Source: Bradyrhizobiaceae bacterium
Lineage (GTDB): Bacteria; Pseudomonadota; Alphaproteobacteria; Rhizobiales; Xanthobacteraceae
Length of the DNA: 39,398 bases
NCBI GenBank assembly: GCA_003105195.1
Contig: PQAH01000257.1
Span: forward strand, 1-39,398
Reading direction: 5' to 3'
The translations under genes and the position numbers were made by a program. Shown here piece by piece: positions 1 to 7,229 of the stretch. The notes below the pieces were generated by a model that saw only the letters and a program-made list of their open reading frames with translations, searched no databases and was not told the DNA's origin. Every line of letters starts with the position of its first letter. Positions within the stretch are counted from its first letter, which is position 1.

Positions 1-20
1 GGCGCGCGGCCCGACGGGCC

Positions 21-40
21 GCCGCGCCGCGCCGCGCCGC
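21..40. repeat. GCCGC pentamer repeat, 4 units
   Basis: Four consecutive GCCGC units lie in the 64 bases before the first gene. This is a simple low-complexity repeat at the window edge. No function is apparent. Confidence 0.6.
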
Positions 41-64
41 GCGGATCCGGCGTGCGCGGCATGC

Positions 65-823
65 TCATGCGGGGCGGATCGGCTTGCTGGCGGACAGCGC
101 CACGAAGCCCGCGCCGACCGTGAAGGCGCGGCCCAGCGCGGCATCGAAGCGACCGAGCAGTCGCGCGGCCAGCCTGCTGCGCGGGTAGAAGATCGCTCCC
201 CGCACGGTCACGACCGCGAGGCCCGCCTGTTCGGCGAGGCCGCGCAGCTCCCGCGCCGACCGGAACCGGCCTCGGCGCCAGAGCGGCGAGCCGAACCAGG
301 CGCGAAGGCGGCGTCCGAGCGCCCAGGTGCTCCACCGGCCGAGTTCGCCGATGACCAGGCGGCCGCCGGGTCTGAGCACACGCGCGATCTCGCGGAAGAC
401 CGGGGCCGCATCCTCGACGAAGCACAGGATGGTGACCGCCGTCACGATATCGAACTGCCCGTCCGGAAAGGGAAGCTGCTCGGCCCGCGCCACCCGGAAA
501 GTGGCATCGGCATCGCTCCGCCGCGCCCGCGTCTCCGCGGCGCCGATCATGGCCGCGGATGCATCGATGCCCGTCACGGCCGCACCCTGCCGCGCGAGCG
601 CGACCGCGAGCTCCCCGTCGCCGCAGCCGACGTCGAGCACGCGGCGGCCGGCGACCTCGCCGACGAGCTCCAGGATCAGCCTGCGCTCGAGCCGCTCCGT
701 GAGGGCGCCGATCTCCGACGCGCGCCACCGCACATAGGCTTCCGGTCCGAGGTCCGGGAGATCGGAAGCCTGTCCGCTCGGCATCGCCGGCTCCATCGGT
801 GGCATGACTCGGCGCGATCTCAC
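65..823 (-). CDS. class I SAM-dependent methyltransferase
   Basis: Methyltransferase of about 252 residues with a Rossmann-type SAM domain. Motif I is VLDVGCGDGEL near residue 62. It is followed by an acidic motif II (VTGIDAS), a motif around FPDGQFDIVTAV, and the post-motif LRPGGRLVIGE. This is the Methyltransf_11 (UbiE/BioC-like) arrangement. The substrate cannot be told from sequence. The GTG start at 823 has AGGA about 5 bases upstream; an ATG at 805 (MPPMEP) is the alternative. The gene is richer in GC than the catabolic genes further right, and seems to belong to the host flank rather than the accessory block. The C-terminal quarter is Arg/Ala rich and less conserved in type. Confidence 0.85.
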   Translation of the reverse strand: MRSRRVMPPMEPAMPSGQASDLPDLGPEAYVRWRASEIGALTERLERRLILELVGEVAGRRVLDVGCGDGELAVALARQGAAVTGIDASAAMIGAAETRARRSDADATFRVARAEQLPFPDGQFDIVTAVTILCFVEDAAPVFREIARVLRPGGRLVIGELGRWSTWALGRRLRAWFGSPLWRRGRFRSARELRGLAEQAGLAVVTVRGAIFYPRSRLAARLLGRFDAALGRAFTVGAGFVALSASKPIRPA

Positions 824-1214
824 GGACTTCCTGTCGCCAGGACCATCATCCGGTCACAACCCTCCTGCTGGCGCAGTGGACGGGATCAGGCCGAGATGCG
901 CGTTGACGAGAATCAATCCGACACGAGGCGGACAGGCTGCAGGTTGCCGTCGCTCCTGGCGTCGCCGCCAAGCGCGACACGACGCCGGCATCCCGCGGGA
1001 GGCGTACGACGTTGCGGCGATCGAAGCGTGGTGGTGCGGGCATTCGGTATCGAACCTGTCTCCATGACAAATTCCCGGCCAACAGGGAAAAGAACAGGGA
1101 TTTGTCGCCCAGAGCAGTGACCTGCCCTGTTTCTTCGGACCACCGTTAGCTTGGGACGGCGTCCTTTTGAGCTTGCCCCCGACCCTGGACCGCGCGTGCC
1201 GGGAAAATTCGACT
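824..1214. other. intergenic region without a supportable gene
   Basis: Several overlapping open frames cross this stretch on both strands, but none has a recognisable domain, a ribosome binding site or codon use like its neighbours. The only structure seen is the AACAGGGA repeat cluster at 1081-1136. The region separates the host-like methyltransferase from the truncated hydroxylase subunit, so it may be scar sequence from past recombination. Confidence 0.5.
1081..1136. repeat. AACAGGGA direct repeat with inverted partner
   Basis: AACAGGGA occurs at 1081-1088 and again at 1093-1100. The inverted form CCCTGTT occurs at 1125-1131, followed by TCTTC, which mirrors the AAGAA before the second copy with one bulged base. 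The arms could form a stem around a loop of about 25 bases. The role is unknown. Confidence 0.45.
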
Positions 1215-1604
1215 TCATCCATCGCCCGGATAGTCGGCTGCCGGATCGGCGTGACATATTGAGCCGCCCATCGTCCCCCTTGTGCGGATCGCCGGATGGG
1301 CAATGCGCCCGGCCGCCTCGCGCACCACCTCGCACCCGCCGCGAAACAGCTGGCTCCGCGCCACCGCCTCGTGGGTAGCCATCGCACCCACGACAATGAC
1401 GCCGTCGGCGCGCTGAGTGATCTCCGCAAGCTCCGCGATCCCCTGCAGGCTGACCAGGGCCGGCGGCCGGAAGGCCGACCCCATGTTCATACCAGCCACG
1501 AGGGTCTGCCCGCCGGCAAGGCAGCGGGCATCGGGGACCGATGCTAGGATCGCGACAGCGTCAGCGATCGTACGTGGCTCGTAGAACTCCACGGCGTCCG
1601 TCAT
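1215..1604 (-). pseudogene. truncated FAD-binding (CoxM-type) subunit of a molybdenum hydroxylase
   Basis: An ATG at 1604 opens a reading frame of 129 residues that matches the first half of the medium, FAD-binding subunit of xanthine dehydrogenase/CO dehydrogenase-type hydroxylases. It has the FAD motif CLAGGQTLVAGM, then VGAMATHEAV, then the second FAD motif RTRGTMGGSICHADPAADYP. The family is normally 260-290 residues. Here homology stops right after the second FAD motif and a stop follows within four codons, so the C-terminal half is gone. No small or large subunit lies next to it. It is one of three CoxM-type sequences in the window, of which only the one at 14439-15266 is whole. Probably a remnant left by deletion or rearrangement. 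Confidence 0.8.
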
Positions 1605-1739
1605 CACTCGCCTATCGATATTCCACGTCGTCAGACGTGACGTCTGGTTTCCCCTGATGAAACCAGGGCGGACTTCGATCGCGTCCGTTGGGGGCCAACC
1701 GTGAAGGGCCCCGCCGAGACGGCGGGCATCCCGACGTGG

Positions 1740-1794
1740 TGCAACGGGCCAGGGCGCGGAGGCCCACATACCCGCAGCGCCCTGGCCTGTTGCA
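1740..1794. repeat. 18-bp inverted repeat (long hairpin)
   Basis: The left arm 1740-1757 and right arm 1777-1794 are complementary over 18 positions, with a single G:T pair. The loop is 19 bases (1758-1776). A hairpin this strong in an intergenic region could be a structured RNA, a REP-like palindromic element or a strong transcription stop. No run of T follows it on either strand, so a classical intrinsic terminator is less likely. Confidence 0.7.
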
Positions 1795-1830
1795 TGACGG
1801 AACGCTGCGTTTGCCAGCCGCCGGGGCGCC

Positions 1831-1847
1831 CCAACTTCCGCAAAGTG
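1831..1847. repeat. 17-base motif downstream of the tRNA-Lys fragment
   Basis: CCAACTTCCGCAAAGTG here and CCAACTTCCGCTAAGTG at 37803-37819 differ at one base. Both lie a few bases beyond the CCA end of a tRNA sequence read on the minus strand. It may be part of a tRNA 3' trailer or transcription stop used by this genome. Confidence 0.5.
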
Positions 1848-1858
1848 CTTGGGAAGAT

Positions 1859-1908
1859 TGGTGGGCGCACAAGGATTCGAACCTTGGACCCGCTGACTAA
1901 GAGTCAGC
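1859..1908 (-). other. 3' fragment of tRNA-Lys(CTT), putative attachment-site remnant
   Basis: Read on the minus strand this is the 3' part of a tRNA. It has an anticodon stem GCTGA/TCAGC with loop CTCTTAG (anticodon CTT), a five-base variable region, T-arm CAAGGTTCGAATCCTTG, the 3' acceptor strand TGCGCCC, discriminator A and an encoded CCA. The acceptor 5' strand (expected GGGCGCA) and the D-arm are absent upstream, so it cannot be a working tRNA. Integrative elements commonly duplicate a tRNA 3' end when they insert, so this is most simply the leftover of an attachment site. No integrase gene is in the window. Confidence 0.8.
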
Positions 1909-2182
1909 GATTCATGCAATCGGTTCCGCGGCTTGGATGTAAACACCGCGGGTCTGCACCCCAGGAACCAACAGGTTGTGGACGGAGTGTAAACCGGTGC
2001 CTGCCGCGGCGGCCACAGAGCCCGTGCGCCGGCCTGCTTATCCAAAGCAACGCGAGGCAACACGCAGGACAGCGCTTCGGCTATCGGATCCGGAGAAATT
2101 ACAGTGCCGGAGTGCGTAACCCGCAACGCACATGCCCCCTATTGGCGACGGAAGCGCACAGCAGCGCAGGCTCGCGAAGCAA

Positions 2183-2992
2183 CTACCCCTGCGAGCCGGT
2201 GAAAGCCGCCTGCCCTCGAGTCGCCCAGCCCGTGAAGCGGGATTCGACGAGCGCCGCGATCGCATACATGGCGACGCCAAGGAACGCGATGACGAGTAGG
2301 CCCGCGAAGACCAGCGGAACATTGAAGGAAGAACTCGCGGACAGCATCAGATAGCCGATACCGTAATTGCTCGCGACAGTCTCCGAGATCACCGAGCCGA
2401 CGAAGGCAAGCGTGATCGCGATCTTGAGAGCGGCGAAGAAGTAGGGCATCGAGCGCGGAATCCCGACCTTTCGCACGATGTCGAGGCGGCTCGATCCGAG
2501 CGAGCGAAGGAGATCGATGAGCTCCGGCTCGATGGTGGCGATGCCGATCGCGACATTCACGACGATCGGAAAGAACGCGACGAGAAATGCGGTCAGCACC
2601 GCCGGAATGGTCCCGATCCCGAACCAGAGAACCAGAACGGGCACGACCGCGACCTTCGGAATCGAGTTGAAGCCGATCAGGATCGGGTTGAGCGCGCGGT
2701 AGACCTTGGGAAAGGCGCCGACGATGACGCCGAGAACGAGACCGAAGACGGTCGCTGCCGCGAAGCCGATGACGGTCGCCAGCAGCGTATAGCTGGCGTG
2801 CATGGTGATGGCAGGCCAGAACTCGGCGATCGCCGCGAAGGCCTTCGAGGGTGGCGGCAGCAGGTAGGTGGGCACCTTGAACACCCGGCACACGACCTCC
2901 CACACCACGAACAGCCCGATGCCGGTCGCCCATGGATACCAGTCAATCCGCGCGAGGAGCGAAGGCACAAGTCCTGCATTCTTCATCATCAT
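2183..2992 (-). CDS. ABC transporter permease (SsuC/TauC-like, BPD_transp_1)
   Basis: Inner-membrane permease of about 269 residues with six or so hydrophobic segments and the EAA loop (LRSLGSSRLDIVRKVGIPRSMPYFF) near residue 180. This form is typical of nitrate/sulfonate/taurine/pyrimidine-precursor importers that work with NMT1/THI5-type binding proteins. The ATG at 2992 overlaps the stop of the upstream M20-like gene (ATGA), so the two are co-translated. No ATPase or binding-protein gene is adjacent. A suitable binding protein lies 20 kb away at 23219-24244 and no ATPase is present in the window. The gene ends just before the scar region, so a downstream ATPase gene may have been deleted. 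Confidence 0.88.
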   Translation of the reverse strand: MMMKNAGLVPSLLARIDWYPWATGIGLFVVWEVVCRVFKVPTYLLPPPSKAFAAIAEFWPAITMHASYTLLATVIGFAAATVFGLVLGVIVGAFPKVYRALNPILIGFNSIPKVAVVPVLVLWFGIGTIPAVLTAFLVAFFPIVVNVAIGIATIEPELIDLLRSLGSSRLDIVRKVGIPRSMPYFFAALKIAITLAFVGSVISETVASNYGIGYLMLSASSSFNVPLVFAGLLVIAFLGVAMYAIAALVESRFTGWATRGQAAFTGSQG

Positions 2993-4149
2993 GGCGACAC
3001 TCGCCCGGCGTGAGTCAGCACGGCCTGGTATCCGCGCGCGACGGTCGTGAGCTCGGCGAGGGAGACGCGCTCGTGCTCGGTGTGGAACAGCTCCATGGCA
3101 CCCGGCCCCCACATGGTGGCCTCGATACCCTGGGCGATCAGATAGCCGGCGTCGAGAGCGCCGTGACTGTAGAACGTTCCGGGTGGCACAAGGCCCACGC
3201 GCTCGTGCGCGGCGCGGATGAGCGTGACAAGCGGCCCGTCCTCGGCGATCTCGGCCGGATACATGAAGGGCCCCTGCTCCAGTGCAAATGTCTGCGGTCC
3301 GGCGAGCCCTGCGATCGCGGCGCGCACCGTCGCCAGCGCCTCGTCGGGACTTTCGCCCGGCAGCAGCCGGCGATCGAAGGTCACACGCGCGAGATCCTGG
3401 ATCGTATGCGTCGCGCGCGGGCCGCTTTGGATGGAAGTCGGCGTCAAGGTGGCGCCGCCGAGCGCCGGATGATTGCGGTCCGGAAGCGTGAGGGAATCGA
3501 GCGCATCGAACACGCGCCGTGCACCCGCGATCGCATCGACGGCGAGCCACGGCGTGCTGCTGTGAGCTGAACGTCCGCGCACCACCACGTCGAAGTCGAT
3601 CCGTCCCTTGTTGCCGAGGCTAACGCGCGAGCCAGTGCCGAGCGCCAGGATCGCGAAGTCCGGGCGCCGGTCGAGTTCGGCAAGGATGACCTTGATGGCA
3701 TCGTGCCGGCCGGTCTCGCCTGCGCTGCTGACCGCGAGCGTTAGCTCGCCGTTCATGCGCCCCGCCGCGACAGCCTTGGCAACCGCCGCGAAGGCGGCCG
3801 CCATTGCGCCCTTCTGCTCGGCGGCTCCGCGACCGCGCAGGGCCAGAGCGCCGCCGTCGTCGACGATGCGGGGCACGAAGGCCTCGCTCATGGCCGCCGC
3901 CGGATGCGTCATCGCATAGGTCACGAGCAGCAGCGAAGGTCCTTTGCCGGAGCCGAAGCGGCCGATCCAGTTGCCCATCCGGTCGAAACCACCCGTCAGG
4001 CCGAGCTCGCGCAGGAGAGGCGCCGCGCAGTCGCGGATGAAGTCCTGGACCTCCGGCTCTGCCTCCATGCGATCCGTCTGCTGGCTCGGACGCGCAACGA
4101 GCGTCTTGGCGAGACCGACGAGACGCGTTTCATCAAGCATGTCGGTCAT
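2989..4149 (-). CDS. M20-family peptidase-like protein with altered metal ligands
   Basis: The overall layout is that of M20 amidohydrolases (ArgE/DapE/carboxypeptidase G2). It has an N-terminal catalytic part, a dimerisation (lid) domain with GNKGRIDFDVVVRGRSAHSSTP (residues about 179-200), and a C-terminal FHTEHERVSL block. The metal-binding motifs are unusual. The usual H-x-D after the hydrophobic strand reads TYAMTHP (Y78, M80). The bridging Asp block reads GAAEQKG. The usual Glu-Glu pair reads AGETG. It may be a non-catalytic or differently metallated relative. The start at 4149 is preferred because the ORF-extending start at 4194 would overlap the thioesterase by 41 bases. From 4149 the gap is 4 bases. 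It sits in the operon thioesterase - this gene - ABC permease. Confidence 0.8.
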   Translation of the reverse strand: MTDMLDETRLVGLAKTLVARPSQQTDRMEAEPEVQDFIRDCAAPLLRELGLTGGFDRMGNWIGRFGSGKGPSLLLVTYAMTHPAAAMSEAFVPRIVDDGGALALRGRGAAEQKGAMAAAFAAVAKAVAAGRMNGELTLAVSSAGETGRHDAIKVILAELDRRPDFAILALGTGSRVSLGNKGRIDFDVVVRGRSAHSSTPWLAVDAIAGARRVFDALDSLTLPDRNHPALGGATLTPTSIQSGPRATHTIQDLARVTFDRRLLPGESPDEALATVRAAIAGLAGPQTFALEQGPFMYPAEIAEDGPLVTLIRAAHERVGLVPPGTFYSHGALDAGYLIAQGIEATMWGPGAMELFHTEHERVSLAELTTVARGYQAVLTHAGRVSP

Positions 4150-4153
4150 GTCC

Positions 4154-4564
4154 TTACCCGGCGCGCGTCGAAAAGCTGCCCCGGCCGACCGCAACCAGGA
4201 TACCGTCGCCCGTTGTCACCTCGATATCGATCAGGGCGATCGTGCGGCCGACCCGAACCGGCTTGGCGCGCGCAGTCAGCACATCCCCGGTCGCCATGCG
4301 CAGATAGTCCACTCGCAGATTGATGGTCGGCACGCCGTGGCCCACGGCCGCGACCACCGCCGCATGGCCCGCGATGTCGATCAGGGCCGCGACGACGCCG
4401 CCATGGACGCCGTCGGCGTCGTCGCTGCGCCGGAATTCGTGCCGCAACGCCAAGCGGATCGTCACCTCGTCGGCCGTGACCGCGACGACCTCGGGTTCGA
4501 GCCACCGGTGAAACGGCGGCGCCGCAACGCTGGCGCGAACCAACGCCGTCGCCTGCTCACTCAT
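4154..4564 (-). CDS. PaaI-family hotdog-fold thioesterase
   Basis: Single hotdog domain of 136 residues, the usual length for PaaI/YbgC-like acyl-CoA thioesterases. The signature DADGVHGGVVAALIDIAGHAAV (residues about 50-70) carries the HGG turn and the acidic residue in the central helix; NLRVDYLRMATGD is the typical second half. It would hydrolyse an acyl- or aryl-CoA thioester in the cytoplasm. GAGGAG lies 9 bases upstream of the ATG. It is the first gene of the minus-strand operon and diverges from an AMP-forming acyl-CoA ligase, which fits a shared CoA-ester step. A putative GntR operator (4608-4621) lies between the two genes. Confidence 0.85.
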   Translation of the reverse strand: MSEQATALVRASVAAPPFHRWLEPEVVAVTADEVTIRLALRHEFRRSDDADGVHGGVVAALIDIAGHAAVVAAVGHGVPTINLRVDYLRMATGDVLTARAKPVRVGRTIALIDIEVTTGDGILVAVGRGSFSTRAG

Positions 4565-4607
4565 ACATGCTCCTCAGTTGATCGCATCGGCGGGGTCGTC
4601 TAGATCA

Positions 4608-4621
4608 GGATATTCGTATCC
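4608..4621. promoter_or_regulatory. putative GntR operator, site 4
   Basis: GGATATTCGTATCC is a GGAT-N6-ATCC palindrome in the divergent promoter region between the thioesterase and the AMP ligase. The same spacing is found at 8575-8588 and 25652-25665, with a near match at 20023-20036. It lacks the ACTT extension seen at the other three. Its position 20 bases before the ATG at 4641 fits repression of the ligase gene. Confidence 0.5.
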
Positions 4622-4640
4622 AGATTGGTGGCAAGCCCCG

Positions 4641-6215
4641 ATGGACCTGCGTACGGACAATCTCGGCCACTTCTTCACCGGAACCGCGGCCCGCCTTCCC
4701 GACAAGATTGCGCTGATCGATCTCCTCGCGGGCGAGCGGCGCCGCAGCTATCGCGAGCTCGATGCGCGCTGCGAGGCTGTCGCGGCGCTCGCGGTGACGC
4801 AAGGATTGAAGCCCGGCGACCGCGCGGCCCTCGCGCTCGGCAACCGCATCGAGTTCATCGAGATCTTCTTCGGGCTGATGCGCGTCGGGGTCGTGCCGGT
4901 TCCGCTCAACGTGAAGCAGACGCCCGCCGCTCTCTCTTTCATGATGAGCGATGCAGGCTGCCGCGCGGCCTTCGTCGATCGGGACGCGGCCGAAGACGCG
5001 ATCGGCGTCGTCGACGACCTCAAGCTCCCGGTCCGCATCTCCTTCGGAAAGGCGCCGGCAGGCTGGACCGAGTTCGAGCCGGCACTCGCAGCCATGGCCG
5101 GCGAGCGCGTCACGCCCGCGCTGAGCCCGGACGGCATCGCCTTCCAGCCCTATACGGCCGGTTCTACCGGCAAGCCGAAGGGCGTGCGGCTCACGCACCG
5201 CGGCATGCTCTGGAGCATTCGCACGACGCAGGAGCGCTGGCCTATCGATGCGGCCGAGGTCGGGCTCGTCGCCGTGCCGCTGTTCCACAAGAACGCGATG
5301 CGCGGCACGATCAAGCCGATGCTCTATGCAGGCGGCACCGCGGTGATCATGCCGCGCTTCGAGCCGGTCGGCTTCGTCAAGGCGCTCGCCGACCACGGCG
5401 TGACCTTCTCGGGCGGCGTGCCGGCCCTGTTCTCCATGCTGCTGCAACACCGGGACGTAATCGCGGCCCATCGCTTCCCAGCGCTGCAATCCTTCTCGCT
5501 CGGTTCCGCCGTCGTGCCCCCGGAGCTGATTGCCGAGATCGAACGCGCCTTCCCAGGAGTCTCCGTGAAGGAAAGCTACGGCCTCACCGAGGGCGGCGGG
5601 CCGCTGCGTGCGCCGACCGACGGCCGCAAGATCCCGCGCGGCAGCGCCGGTGTCGCGGCGGAAGGTTACGAGGTGAAGCTGGTCGATCCCGACACCGGCG
5701 TGGAGGGCCGGCGCGGCGAGCTGTGGACGCGCAGCCCCTGCGTCACAGACGGCTATCACAACCGTGCGGACCTCACGCGCGAACGCATCATCGACGGCTG
5801 GCTCCGCACCGGCGACCTCTTCTCGGTCGACGACAATGGCTTCTTCTTCTTCCTCGGGCGCACAGACGACATGTTCAGTTGCGGGGGCGAGAACATCTAC
5901 CCAAAGGAAGTCGAGAACCTGATCATGTCGCATCCGGCGGTGCGCGATGCCTATTGCACGTCGGTGCCGCATGCCGTGAAGGGCCTCGCCCCGGGCGTGA
6001 TCGTGGTGGTGAAGCAGGGCGAGGCCGTCACGCCGGACGAGATCCGTCGTTACGCGCTCGAGCACGGCCCCGCCTACGCGCATCCGCGCGTCGTGCTGAT
6101 CACCGATACCCTGCCCCTGTCGGGCGCCGGCAAGGTGGACCGGCAGCGCGCACGCATGTTGCTCGAGTCGGTCCAGGCCGGGACAGATGAGAGCTCTTCG
6201 GCTAGGGCTCGATGA
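4641..6215 (+). CDS. AMP-forming acyl/aryl-CoA ligase
   Basis: Class I adenylate-forming enzyme that activates a carboxylic acid through an acyl-AMP to a CoA thioester. Motifs in order: P-loop YTAGSTGKPKGVRLTH, A5 ESYGLTEGGGP, A7/A8 WLRTGDLFSVDDNGFFFFLGR followed by GGENIYPKEVE, and A10 PLSGAGKVDRQRAR with the catalytic Lys. The P-loop has AGS where SGT is usual, a tolerated variant. The ATG at 4641 (MDLRTDN) gives 524 residues, a normal length. An upstream TTG at 4578 would run through the operator at 4608 and is rejected. Its 3' end overlaps the convergent dehydrogenase gene by 14 bases. The acid it activates is unknown. Confidence 0.88.
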   Translation: MDLRTDNLGHFFTGTAARLPDKIALIDLLAGERRRSYRELDARCEAVAALAVTQGLKPGDRAALALGNRIEFIEIFFGLMRVGVVPVPLNVKQTPAALSFMMSDAGCRAAFVDRDAAEDAIGVVDDLKLPVRISFGKAPAGWTEFEPALAAMAGERVTPALSPDGIAFQPYTAGSTGKPKGVRLTHRGMLWSIRTTQERWPIDAAEVGLVAVPLFHKNAMRGTIKPMLYAGGTAVIMPRFEPVGFVKALADHGVTFSGGVPALFSMLLQHRDVIAAHRFPALQSFSLGSAVVPPELIAEIERAFPGVSVKESYGLTEGGGPLRAPTDGRKIPRGSAGVAAEGYEVKLVDPDTGVEGRRGELWTRSPCVTDGYHNRADLTRERIIDGWLRTGDLFSVDDNGFFFFLGRTDDMFSCGGENIYPKEVENLIMSHPAVRDAYCTSVPHAVKGLAPGVIVVVKQGEAVTPDEIRRYALEHGPAYAHPRVVLITDTLPLSGAGKVDRQRARMLLESVQAGTDESSSARAR

Positions 6216-7179
6216 CGATCTTTCCGAAGAAGCCGCGGTCCTCCATCAACCGCTCCGCCTCGCGGGCTTCGCTGAGCGGGAATCGATGACTGATCACCGG
6301 CGTGACGCGACCGGCTGCGACGTGCTCGAGCGCGGTCGCGATGTTCTCCTTGGAGTAGCCGTTGGATCCGAGGATCTGCAACTCGCGCACCCAGATGAAG
6401 CGCATGTCGTTCTCGGTCTTGTAGCCCGCCGTGGCGCCGCAGGTGAGCAGCTTCCCCCGCGCCTTCATGGCCCGCAGCGAAGGCACGAAGGTGTCGTCTC
6501 CCGTGTAGTTGACCACCACGTCGACGCCCTGCTTACCGGACAGGCGCCAGGCGGCCTTGCTGAAGTCCTCGGCATTGTAGTCGATTGTCATGTCGGCGCC
6601 GATCTCGGCGAGGCGCGCGCATTTCTCGGGCGAACCGGCTGCTGCGATGACGCGCGCCCCGATCATCTTGGCGAGTTGAACGCAAGCAACGCCCACGCCG
6701 CCGCTGGCGCCAAGAACGAGGATCAGATCGCCGGCCTTGATCTGGCCGATCTCGAACAGCATGCGGATCGCCGTTCCGTAGGCAATCGGGACCGCCGCCG
6801 CCACGTCGAAAGGCACATTGTCGGAGAGACGAATGAGATTCTCGGCCGGTACACGCACCATCTCGGCCATGCCGCCGAGGATCTCCTCGCCCATCATGCC
6901 TTCATGGGTCACGGGATGCAGTGCGCAGCGGTCTCCGACCTTGAAGTCGGTGACGCCGTCGCCGAGGCCCACCACCTCGCCCGCGATGTCGCCGCCGGAG
7001 ATGAACGGCATCGGCACCGGGAAGCCCGGCATGCCGCGCCGGACGAAAATATCGAGGTGATTGAGGCCGCAGCCGCGTACGCGCAGCAGCACTTCGCCCT
7101 TGCGGGGCTCGGGATCCGGCCAGTCGTCGTAGACGAGGTTCTCGAGGCCGCCCTGTTGCTTGATCACTGCTGCTTTCAT
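6202..7179 (-). CDS. MDR-family zinc-type alcohol dehydrogenase/quinone oxidoreductase
   Basis: Medium-chain dehydrogenase/reductase of 325 residues. The N-terminal GroES-like domain has GLNHLDIFVRRG and GGDIAGEVVGLG. The Rossmann domain has VLGASGGVGVACVQLAK near residue 150 for NAD(P)H. The structural four-Cys zinc lobe of classical alcohol dehydrogenases is not seen, so it is closer to the quinone oxidoreductase/crotonyl-CoA-type branch. GGGAGAG lies about 9 bases before the ATG. It diverges from the SDR gene at 7230, with 50 bases between, so the two may be co-regulated. The substrate is unknown. Confidence 0.88.
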   Translation of the reverse strand: MKAAVIKQQGGLENLVYDDWPDPEPRKGEVLLRVRGCGLNHLDIFVRRGMPGFPVPMPFISGGDIAGEVVGLGDGVTDFKVGDRCALHPVTHEGMMGEEILGGMAEMVRVPAENLIRLSDNVPFDVAAAVPIAYGTAIRMLFEIGQIKAGDLILVLGASGGVGVACVQLAKMIGARVIAAAGSPEKCARLAEIGADMTIDYNAEDFSKAAWRLSGKQGVDVVVNYTGDDTFVPSLRAMKARGKLLTCGATAGYKTENDMRFIWVRELQILGSNGYSKENIATALEHVAAGRVTPVISHRFPLSEAREAERLMEDRGFFGKIVIEP

Positions 7180-7229
7180 CGTTCGGAACTCTCCCTTGTT
7201 CTCACACCATGGTTGCCCGGAGACCGCTC

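Larger units (their letters stand above)
1605..2182. other. gene-free scar region with a hairpin and a tRNA fragment
   Basis: No convincing protein gene is seen. The stretch holds a short GC hairpin (CCCGCCG / CGGCGGG, 1710-1716 and 1720-1726), a long inverted repeat (1740-1794), a 17-base motif shared with the 3' flank of the tRNA at 37827 (1831-1847), and the 3' half of a tRNA-Lys gene (1859-1908). This combination is typical of an integration or recombination boundary. Confidence 0.6.

Noticed and set aside
854-1429. 191-codon minus-strand frame overlapping the CoxM fragment
   Set aside because: No domain, no ribosome site and composition unlike a protein; treated as non-coding.
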